The notes under the pieces are model-generated. The model had not been told where the DNA came from. It saw only the letters and a program-made list of their open reading frames with translations, and did not search any database. Position numbers and translations under genes: made by a program. 64,000 bases of DNA from Cladophialophora immunda (Eukaryota; Ascomycota; Eurotiomycetes; Chaetothyriales; Herpotrichiellaceae), in contig NW_015622544.1 of NCBI RefSeq assembly GCF_000835495.1, positions 2,756,855 through 2,820,854 on the forward strand, read 5' to 3'. The stretch's first letter is position 1; the number at the start of each line of letters is the position of its first letter. This document shows, one piece after another, positions 46,440 through 54,792 of this stretch.

Positions 46440-47274
46440 TGCGCCTAATGGGAAGGTGTCTGGAGGCCTGCAGTGAAAGGCTTAGACTTTGGTCAAGTGA
46501 ACAGGCGTGGGCGTCCATATATACATCATTCAAATAGGTCGGGAGGAAATTCTGTCTATCGCCTCAAACTTCTCGCGCTGCCGGGACCCCTTCGACCTGT
46601 ACGCGCCATCTCGCCGTGACGCCGCCAACCAGTGGCCAACTCCGTCACCTTCGGCTTCAAAAATAAAATGAGGGAAACGAGGTTGAAAACCCTGAATGGT
46701 AACTGCTTGCCAGTTGTGTGAGAACGTGGCATATGCGTGCCCGCCCAATACTGCTAGAGATGCGCGGCGAGGGCCGTTCAGCCTTCTCCTCAAGAAGCTC
46801 CTTTTCGAGGCAAGCTTGCCTGAGCTTAACCCACGTGCCAAGGTCAAACAAGATGATTCGGATCGACACGACGGGGAAGATGGCGATCGTCATGCACCCG
46901 AGAGCCGTTGGAAGTTCATCAACGTCGTATCTCCTGCAGCCACTCGGTTCGAAGTGCGATGTTGCAGTGTCTGACCAGGAGAAATCCTTCTCTACGAGTG
47001 GCATTCTTGAGCATATACAGGGCTTGAATCCTCTGCCGTCTGACAGGTGGAGCTAGGATCGCATTGTCGGCACATGCTCGTTTCGATTCCAGAGAAGATA
47101 TTCCACTGGAAGCCCTTTCAATTGGCTACTGGGTGAGAGAAAGCAAAGCAAGCATATAAGTGGTCGAGGATCAGGCCTGTACTAGTGTGGCCGGGATACA
47201 GAGTCAGTTCTTTGGACATTGAACCCAAAAATCTTCAGACGCTGCAAATTCGTCAGGCGCGAGCCAGAGGCGAG
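46440..47274. promoter_or_regulatory. divergent promoter of GIT1-like permease and oxygenase fusion, with E-box words
   Basis: 835-bp spacer between start codons of oppositely transcribed genes. It contains CACGTG at 46832-46837 (in CCCACGTGCC) and AACGTG, the complement of CACGTT, at 46733-46738, 99 bp apart. Both are recognition words of Pho4/NUC-1-type phosphate regulators. The sites lie about 390 and 290 bp from the permease start and about 440 and 540 bp from the oxygenase start. This would allow joint phosphate control; it is not shown by sequence alone. Confidence 0.4.
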
Positions 47275-48557
47275 ATGTCGTTGTCCGAAGAGCAGGTCCG
47301 GTTCTTTCGCGAGAATGGCTATCTGATTCTTCGTGATGTTCTCTCTGAAGAAGAGACCAAGGACCTCCAAAGATGGGCGCAGGAAGTCCATGACTGGCCT
47401 ACCGATGCGAACAGTCCATGGATGCCGTACGAGGTACATGCTTTGCTGATGGACGCGAAATGAAACGCTGAGGACCAGGCAGGAGATCAACGCTCAAGGG
47501 AAAACGGTGCTGTGCCGGACAGAAAACTATGCAAATTCCCATGCGGGCTTGAACGGTCTTCTTCGTGGACGGAAGTTGTTGGATCTGCTCAAACAAATGT
47601 CGGGCGAGGATATGCTGCTGTTCAAGGAGAAGATCAATTACAAGCTGGCAGGGAGCGGTATGATCTCTTCACGCGAAGCGGATGTCGACCTCGAGCTCAC
47701 CAAAGCATAGGCGGATTTGCACCCCATGTTGATTCGACAGCATACACTCACATCAAAAACATTAAACACCTTGCTGTCCTTCTGGCTGTCGATCCATCGG
47801 ATATGACCAATGGTGGCCTGGAGGTGAGGCAGCTCGAGGTATGGACAGAACTTGTTGTTACCGCCGGTTTTCGTTCTGATCCGTTTGCTGACTCCATCCT
47901 CGGCAGTTTGAAGAAGAAGAATGGGAGTCTAAACCCAGAGCAGCGAAGGTTGCGTCCCGCATTATCGACATGCTCAGCCTGTACGGGAAGAGCGACTATA
48001 TCGGCGAACCGATATCACAAATCGAACATTCATTACAGTGCGCGCACCTTGCCGCTCAGAGTATGGCAGACCCTCAGACAGTTGCTGCCGCTTTGCTTCA
48101 TGACATTGGGCAGTTCATACCGGAGAGAGATGCTGAACATATCCTGGGTGGAGCTCAGGTACAAAATATGCGGCAAAATAGTACGATCGGCCCGGATTCG
48201 AGAAGCTCGGACAGCGTGGGCAGGGTTTCTCATGAGACACTGGGCGCCCAGTATCTGCTAGCATTGGGGTTTCCAGCAAAGGTGGCTGCACTCGTTGAGG
48301 CTCATGTACCTGCAAAGCGTTATCTTTGTGCCACAGAAGATGGATACTATAACACTCTAAGCGATGCTAGCAAGGAAAGTTTGCGATTCCAGGGAGGCCC
48401 CATGAGCCCAGACGAGGTGCAGCAATGGCAGGAGAGCAATTGGGCAGACGAGAAAGCAAATTTGAGGAGATGGGATGACGGAGCCAAGGTGGTTGGCTTG
48501 ACCGTCCCTGGTTTAGAAACATATCGACCAGTTTTGGAGCAGGTCTTGAGTTCATAA
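47275..48557 (+). CDS. Fused PhyH dioxygenase fragment plus PhnZ-like HD diiron oxygenase (candidate phosphonate degradation), 4 exons
   Basis: Exons 47275-47433, 47483-47657, 47711-47823 and 47907-48557 give 365 aa. Residues 1-149 are the N-terminal part of a PhyH/PhnY*-type Fe(II)/2-oxoglutarate dioxygenase: EEQVRFFRENGYLILRDVL, WMPYEEIN, LLFKEKINYKLAGSGGF, then H117-V-D119 as the H-x-D iron pair, ending VDPSDMTNGGLE. The second half of that barrel, with the distal His and the Arg, is missing; intron 3 (83 bp, good CTGAC branch site) leads straight to residue 150. Residues 150-365 are an HD-domain protein of the PhnZ type: Y180-x-x-E183, H190, H214-D215, H258, H282, D339. Spacings equal those I recall for PhnZ (Y24, E27, H34, H58, D59, H80, H104, D161) except an insertion of 22 residues before H258. 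PhnZ cleaves the C-P bond of hydroxylated 2-aminoethylphosphonate. Function here is inferred; a related HD oxygenase reaction is the main alternative. Confidence 0.8.
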
Positions 48558-48811
48558 CGAATGGAGAGCAAGGAGGGATAGTCTGAGGAAGACCGACTGT
48601 GCGGCCAAAGTCGAAATAATAGTAGAGTATAATTGCCAATGGCGTGTATCGTGTTCTTGAGAGGAAGAAGTCGAACAGCATCATTGTCGAAGCTCTAGAG
48701 TTGCAGTTGCAGATGCCAGAATCAGAAGTGGAAGGTTTGCCGGGCTACGTACTGCCTCCCATCCTTCATCACATTTCAGTTCGAGGCTGCTCAATGTGAA
48801 AAAACAGACCA

Positions 48812-51733
48812 TTGCCTTCCCCTACACAAGACCCGGTGAGCAGGATGAGGTGGTATGGAGTAGCCTCCATATTGTCGACTCTGTTCTGGCCGGCTTGTGC
48901 CATCTTTGCCGACGATGCCTTCCACATAGACTTCCACCATGCTCTTCTCGGAAGCCCGCAGCCTCATACTACCTTTTTCCATAAACCGCATTCGAATACC
49001 AACGCCTCTCTTCTCTACACCGTCTCCGACAAAGCTGTCCTAGGCGCCGTTAACCCCAAGGATGGGTCAGCGCTATGGCGTCAGCCTCTAGCGGGACAAC
49101 CCGTTGACAATGCGTCGAGTGCGTATCTGATTGCGGGGGAAAGAGACGGCCAGTTGGTGAGCGGATATGATAGGACTGTGGCATGTTGGGATGCTCTCGA
49201 TGGGAGACTCATTTGGGACTACACTCTGCCACAGGGAACTGAAATAGGCGGACTGCAGGCCATCCCCCTTCAAGGCTCTGCCACCGACGGGGTTATGCAA
49301 GACTTTGTGGTTCTGGCTGTCCCGACGGACTCTCAAACGCATATTTCAATCAGTCGAATTGCTGGCGACGGCAGCGGACAAAAATGGCAGCATGTGGATT
49401 CAAGCACTGCACATGGTTCCTCTGCATCAATAGCAACCGCGTCTAAGCACATTTATTATGTCACAACATCTCACGGTTTGCTCACGAGCAACAAGGCGAA
49501 AGTCGTCACCTTTGATAGCGCAAGAGGCCATGAAATCAGCCAAACGAGCGTCGCCGTCGATTCAGAGCCGTTGGCAGCCGGCGGTCGACACGCAGCCGTT
49601 GCCTGCTCCAACTTTCCGTTCTTGATCTCTGCTGAGAGACCGTTCAAGTCGGTCAAGTTCAGCCTCCTCAACAACCCGAAAGTATCATCTCTGCACTTGG
49701 ACGAAAAGGGTGAAGATATCGAGGCTGTCACTGTCCATGCCGTTTGTGATCAAGCTGCAGCGACCCATTTTCTCCTGCATATTAAAGGGAAGACACGACA
49801 GTGGGCCGAAGTCTTTCATGTAAACACCAAATCAGGAGATGCTACGAAGGCCTATTCACTGCCCGCTACGGAAGAACAGAGCGTCTTTACTGCAAGTAGC
49901 TACGAGGGGACTGCCTTTTTCATTCGTTCCACCGAGTCGGAAGTAATCCTGTACTCTTCGGAATCTCACGGACAGCTAGGGAGGTGGAAAAAGACAAACT
50001 TCAAAACTTCCCCTGGGAGCTTCTACTCACACGCGACCGCCGAGGTTGTCAGCAGAGGGAAGGCCAGCTATGCTGTTCGGGTAGCTGAATTCTCCACGAG
50101 TGGAGATTGGTCTCTTGTTCGCAATGGAGAATTACAATGGAGCAGGCCTGAGATGCTGGCCTATGCGAATCTCGCTGCATGGGACGAAAACGGTGCTCCA
50201 GATGCTCTGGCCGAGGAGCTCGATCTTGAGTCTTCAGTTAACCCATGGACGGCTTACATCCATCGTCTCAAGCGGCATCTCCATGATCTCGCATCACTTC
50301 CCGAGTACCTGCGCAGCCTTCCCGACACTGTTTTGAAATCCACTCCTGATGCTGATATGATAACCCGCCAAAATCTCGTGGGAACAAAAGTTGTGATTGT
50401 TGCCACTACTCGAAAGGAAGTCATCGCGCTTGATGCCACCACTCCAGGCGTTCTCAGGTGGCAGTCAGATCTTTCCAGCTATGTCAGGGAAGATGCCGAA
50501 ATGAAGTCTGTTACAGTTAGTGGCGGAAGAGTCTCAGTCTATCTTTCCAATGGGTCGTTAATCGTTTTGGACGCGAATAATGGAAGCCTTATCGAAAACA
50601 AACCTGGCACCATCCCCATTTCACATCTCATTCATATCCCGGGCAGTCCTGCACCTGCAGTCATCAAAGTTGGATCCGACGGCGTACCTCTCCTTGCCGA
50701 AGATTTCCCCCCTGAGACTGCCCTTGAAGGCAACGTTGTGGTAACAATAAGTCCAGAAGGAAAGGCTATAGGATGGACCGTCGGTCGCAACGTCGAGAAA
50801 ACGTGGACCTTGAAACCACAAGATGGGATGAAGATTGTGCGTGCTGTCGCGCGAGCAGAACACGATCCAGTTGCATCGATTGGCCGTGTACTAGGGGACA
50901 GATCTGTGCTGTACAAGTATATTTCGCCAAACATTGCCCTCCTGTTGGCTACTTCGCAGTCTGGAGCGTTGACGGTCTATTTAATCGATGCGATAACAGG
51001 GGCTACTCTACACACCGCTACCCACTCCGGCGTTCTCAAGTCAGACATCCCCGCCGTGATATCCGAAAACTGGTATGCCTACACATTCACCACCCGCGAC
51101 CCATTGACCTCTGGACTTTCCACCCAACTTGTCGTCTCCGAACTCTACGAATCCTCAATGCCGAACGATCGGGGCTTGTTGTCAGCACGAACGAATTATT
51201 CCGTGTTCTCCGTTGACGGTGCCGCGGCCACACCCTATGTGATATCTCAGTCATACACTGTGGCTGAACCGATTTCTCATTTGGCAGTTTCACAAACCGC
51301 GCAGGGGATAACTTCGCGCCAACTACTCGCGACATTGCCCAACAGTAATGCAATAGTCGGGATTCCCCGTGAGATACTCGATCCGCGGCGGCCAGTCGAG
51401 CGGGATCCCAATGCCACCGAACGAGAGGAAGGACTCACTCGATACATGCCTAACCTGGAGTTTGATCCAAAATACTACCTCACGCACTCGCGCGAAGTGT
51501 TGGGCGTCAAGGAGGTCCTCTCTTCGCCTTCTCTCCTGGAATCCACGTCCCTAGTCTTTGCTTTCGGACACGATGTATTTGGCACGACAATCACTCCCAG
51601 CATGGCATTCGATGTGCTGGGAAAGGGGTTCAATAGGGTGCAATTGGTCCTCACGGTCGTGGCCTTATTTGCCGGGGTATGGGCGCTGAGACCACTGGTG
51701 AGAAAGAAGACGGTCGAGGGCCGGTGGAAGTAG
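48812..51733 (+). CDS. EMC1: ER membrane protein complex subunit 1 (EMC1)
   Basis: Largest lumenal subunit of the EMC, a membrane-protein insertase and chaperone of the ER. Single exon, 973 aa. The likely start is either 48812 or the internal ATG at 48845, which opens a signal peptide (MRWYGVASILSTLFWPACAIFADDAF). The lumenal part is a PQQ-like beta-propeller with repeats such as LLYTVSDKAVLGAVNPKDGSALWRQ and VACWDALDGRLIWDY. The C-terminal DUF1620 block is LLATLPNSNAIVGIPREILDPRRPV, then LEFDPKYYLTHSREVLGVKEVLSSPSLLESTSLVFAFGHDVFGTTITPS, followed by one TM helix (VQLVLTVVALFAGVWAL) and a short basic cytosolic tail. Length and order match the fungal family. It starts 254 bp after the oxygenase fusion on the same strand and is a conserved housekeeping gene. 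Confidence 0.96.
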   Translation: MPSPTQDPVSRMRWYGVASILSTLFWPACAIFADDAFHIDFHHALLGSPQPHTTFFHKPHSNTNASLLYTVSDKAVLGAVNPKDGSALWRQPLAGQPVDNASSAYLIAGERDGQLVSGYDRTVACWDALDGRLIWDYTLPQGTEIGGLQAIPLQGSATDGVMQDFVVLAVPTDSQTHISISRIAGDGSGQKWQHVDSSTAHGSSASIATASKHIYYVTTSHGLLTSNKAKVVTFDSARGHEISQTSVAVDSEPLAAGGRHAAVACSNFPFLISAERPFKSVKFSLLNNPKVSSLHLDEKGEDIEAVTVHAVCDQAAATHFLLHIKGKTRQWAEVFHVNTKSGDATKAYSLPATEEQSVFTASSYEGTAFFIRSTESEVILYSSESHGQLGRWKKTNFKTSPGSFYSHATAEVVSRGKASYAVRVAEFSTSGDWSLVRNGELQWSRPEMLAYANLAAWDENGAPDALAEELDLESSVNPWTAYIHRLKRHLHDLASLPEYLRSLPDTVLKSTPDADMITRQNLVGTKVVIVATTRKEVIALDATTPGVLRWQSDLSSYVREDAEMKSVTVSGGRVSVYLSNGSLIVLDANNGSLIENKPGTIPISHLIHIPGSPAPAVIKVGSDGVPLLAEDFPPETALEGNVVVTISPEGKAIGWTVGRNVEKTWTLKPQDGMKIVRAVARAEHDPVASIGRVLGDRSVLYKYISPNIALLLATSQSGALTVYLIDAITGATLHTATHSGVLKSDIPAVISENWYAYTFTTRDPLTSGLSTQLVVSELYESSMPNDRGLLSARTNYSVFSVDGAAATPYVISQSYTVAEPISHLAVSQTAQGITSRQLLATLPNSNAIVGIPREILDPRRPVERDPNATEREEGLTRYMPNLEFDPKYYLTHSREVLGVKEVLSSPSLLESTSLVFAFGHDVFGTTITPSMAFDVLGKGFNRVQLVLTVVALFAGVWALRPLVRKKTVEGRWK

Positions 51734-52950
51734 GGATCCCATTTGAACAATGTCGAGTGGATCTCACGCGGAAGAGATTGTTTTGTTGACTTCTCCGCCG
51801 TCACAATGAAATACGGTAGCATCAATGAAAGTGATCGGAAAGAACAAGTCAATCAGATTACCTGGCTATGGCGATGGACCTGTGCAGCATGCAGTGGAAT
51901 ATCGAAGCGCGAGCAAGAGAACTGTTGGCTCTGTGATAGAAAATATCCTAGGAATGAAGCCGAGAAAAGCAAGGAGTCTGTGTGGACTCGAGATCTTTGA
52001 ATAGTGTCTTCTGTGCTCATAGAAGGTACGTCGTTGTATAGTAAGAACGTCGGTTGGTTACCAGATTCTTGTCTCTCTTGCTTTGCATTTGCCAGCGTCT
52101 TCTGCAGCACTCGAGTGTCACATTGCTTCCACTAGTCGGGGCCCTAGGGCGCCCATACCTCGTACAATGTTTGGCGCCAGCCAGTATTCCTGGATACATG
52201 CTTGCAGGGGTCGTCGAAGCCTTGGCGCACATGAATGTTCCAGTGTGTCCTCACATGGTTCTTCCCTGCCTACATAGGTTCTCGCCCAGGGGAGTGAGTC
52301 CGCACGCCTCCGAGCCCAAGCCAAAAGAACATAGCTATACCTCAGCCATTGCAAAGTCCTGGCTGTCTCTTTGCCGCACCGCCCTCCCTGCCGTTGACTG
52401 AACCAGGTAGAACCCCAATGTCCTTAATGCGCCGGGCTTCCTGGAGGATTGGGTCCAGCGTGCTTCACAGGAGCTAGCGGGGACTAGCGGCTGCAGAGAC
52501 CTTCAACCTGATCCGGAAACGGGCGGTCGAATATATAGCCCCCTCTTCCAAGACTTTGGTGTTTTCCTGCTTCGCTGGATGACGGTGTCGGCTTGTGAGA
52601 AATGGGGGCAGGGAATTCCGAAATCTGCGGCCAGAAATCCGGAAACTGAGAGCGTGTTTTCGGATATGTTCCATCACTGGGGGGACATCCCAAGCAGACG
52701 CCGTTGTAATTATCTCCCGGTGGGTAGGAAACGGGTTGCCTTATTGTGATTCCCATATCTAGTAAATGTCCGTTCTCGAAATCTCTCAACCGGGCACGAG
52801 CCGGTTCCACATCCGAGGGAGATCCGCCAAATGGCTGATAAAGCTGGGAAGTCACTCTTGCGTCAGAAATATGTACCAGGGGTTTCACAGCCCGCTCGAA
52901 GCATCCCACTGAGACTGATGGGAGTCGCGAAATTGCCGCGGCCTGTTATT
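51734..52950. other. 1.2 kb convergent intergenic region
   Basis: Lies between EMC1 and the transcription-factor-domain gene. Open frames up to 140 codons on both strands have no recognised motif. The 3' UTRs of both genes are probably here. Confidence 0.5.
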
Positions 52951-54792
52951 TCAGAATTCGATGAGTTTCCTCAAACTGGCATCTTGCAGCCGGGGATAGT
53001 AGAGATAGTTCTCCCTCAGGAATGTTGTGACGTCTTCAAAGCTGCCAAATTCCAGGTTTGCTGCAACCAAGTAGCTGAACCGGGTGCTAAAAAACCGTCT
53101 CTGCGATGGCACCGGATCTTCCTTTCTCTCGAGCTCTGGACGCATGAAGACATCTTCGACGTACGCACCAACGGAATAGATCCACAGCACGTCGCGAGTG
53201 CGTACACTGGGGCCAAGAGAAAAGTCTTCTGCCGCCGGCCGTAAAGCTTCCATGACAGCTGTCATTTCCGTGTGGTAGCGCTTGCTCTCACGAAAGACGC
53301 CACCCGGTTGATAATGCTCCTCAAAGATGCACCGATCAAAACAGCGCATGGCAAGGCATAGGGCAACCTCGAAAGTAAACGCGACCGGCGATGGCAGGGT
53401 GCCTGGCGCATAGATCGTGGTCATATCCTTACCATCCTTCTTAGCTGCTTCAATCAGATCGCACCAGTAATGGAGAGAACGAGCTCGGACTGCGATTTTG
53501 CGAGCATGAGACCAACGGAAAATCTCCGTCGCGCTCGAGGATTTCGAGGTCGCATATTTGAATTTCAACTCTTCAATTGCTAAAAGCTCCCTTATGTCGG
53601 CAAATATCGCCTTTAGGGTTGGGGAAACGGCGGTCGGACTGGCCGAGGCAGAGGGAACGGTCTCGGGGAACGCAATTTTCAGGTCCGCGTGCAAAGCGGG
53701 CGAATCTTCCACGTCGGTGGTCCAGATGTGTGAACTCCATGGTCCGGGGTCGAAGTCGCCAATATCCATTACAGGGCGAGAGCGTAGGGCTGCAGCAAGA
53801 TTGACCACTGCACCAAGCAGAATTTCCTTCTCCATGCGCCCGATAACTGACCAGCCACCTAAGGAATCGACGATCTTCTTTGACGCAGACAAATGAACAA
53901 TTGCGGCATGGATGTTGCCGCTGAGCATCTCGGCTGCTCCAAGCCAGCAGCAAGATGAAAAAATCTTCCACAGCTTCGCGGTGTCCCCAGTCTGCTGCTG
54001 CGACTCAAGAGACTCCTGGAGTGATCTGAGTGCCTGGAATTTGTGTTTCTCTGCACGTACCAATGTCTGCTCATATGGCTGGCCTCGGTTTCTCTGCCTG
54101 CTGCCACTGCTGTAATAGGCGTGGGAGATGATTGCATGACTAGAAGCTTTGTCTGTGATGAAAGCTGGCATCTTCTTCAAAGACTCGGCCGTGAGTACAC
54201 CATGATTGTGACGCAAGGCTATTTCGGATGGCCACGTGTTCAACATGGATTGTGCTCGAGCCTGTTGAAGTAAAAGGTGCTCGAGTGCACTGACTGGTAT
54301 GACCGTAGCATTGAACGGATCAGTGTTGCCCTTGAAGATGGGAATGGTACTCCGCACAGCCACCTGTGATTGCTTTTCGTCTTGCTTGACTTGAACCTCC
54401 CTTCTCTTACGTCCAACATTGGCATCTCTGCTGGAATTTGCGCTGGAACCGTGAGTAAGAAGGCGATACTTGTGAAAGGGTTGGTTGTGCTGGTTGGATT
54501 TTCGCCGGGATTTAGCACTTTCTTGAGAGGATTCCTGAGTAGGTAGAGCGTCAATGGGACGTATCGGTGGGAGTTTTGCTTCTTCACTTGAAGATCGCTC
54601 CGAACGAGAAGCGAGAGTTGCAATATTGGATTCCTTGTCTGGATTCTCAGCAGCCTGTTTTCTGTATTTTGGGTGCGATACAGTTGCAGCATGAGAACGT
54701 GCTTCGGCACGGATAAGTTCTTGTTCTCGCTTGCTGGATGGGAAAGGATGCGAGTCGACGAAGCGGACCGCAGGTGCCTTCTTGGGCGCCAT
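52951..54792 (-). CDS. Fungal transcription-factor-domain protein without Zn2Cys6 cluster
   Basis: Single exon, 613 aa. The start MAPKKAPAVRFVDSHPFPSSKREQELIRAEARSHAATVSHPKYRKQ is a typical opening of a large ascomycete group in which the fungal-specific regulatory domain (DUF3468 type) is kept while the zinc cluster is absent. Residues about 50-160 are Ser/Arg/Lys-rich and disordered (KSRRKSNQ, VGRKRREVQVK could serve for nuclear import). The helical regulatory domain starts at about residue 165 (NATVIPVSALEHLLLQQARAQSMLNTWPS) and includes AEKHKFQALRSLQESL and CCWLGAAEMLSGNIHAAIVHLSASKKIVDSLGGW. Such proteins may act as cofactors or have lost DNA binding. No target can be inferred. Confidence 0.85.
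   Translation of the reverse strand: MAPKKAPAVRFVDSHPFPSSKREQELIRAEARSHAATVSHPKYRKQAAENPDKESNIATLASRSERSSSEEAKLPPIRPIDALPTQESSQESAKSRRKSNQHNQPFHKYRLLTHGSSANSSRDANVGRKRREVQVKQDEKQSQVAVRSTIPIFKGNTDPFNATVIPVSALEHLLLQQARAQSMLNTWPSEIALRHNHGVLTAESLKKMPAFITDKASSHAIISHAYYSSGSRQRNRGQPYEQTLVRAEKHKFQALRSLQESLESQQQTGDTAKLWKIFSSCCWLGAAEMLSGNIHAAIVHLSASKKIVDSLGGWSVIGRMEKEILLGAVVNLAAALRSRPVMDIGDFDPGPWSSHIWTTDVEDSPALHADLKIAFPETVPSASASPTAVSPTLKAIFADIRELLAIEELKFKYATSKSSSATEIFRWSHARKIAVRARSLHYWCDLIEAAKKDGKDMTTIYAPGTLPSPVAFTFEVALCLAMRCFDRCIFEEHYQPGGVFRESKRYHTEMTAVMEALRPAAEDFSLGPSVRTRDVLWIYSVGAYVEDVFMRPELERKEDPVPSQRRFFSTRFSYLVAANLEFGSFEDVTTFLRENYLYYPRLQDASLRKLIEF

Noticed and set aside
28291..48557. Bacterial-type C-P lyase or phosphonate biosynthesis genes
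   Set aside because: No PhnG-M-like protein and no PEP mutase motif was found; only the oxidative PhnZ-like route is suggested.
47970..48557. HD domain as an independent gene starting at the ATG at 47970
   Set aside because: An in-frame exon reaches back to 47907 behind a good acceptor, and the upstream dioxygenase exon ends at a matching phase; a separate start would place the promoter inside the dioxygenase, though this is not excluded.
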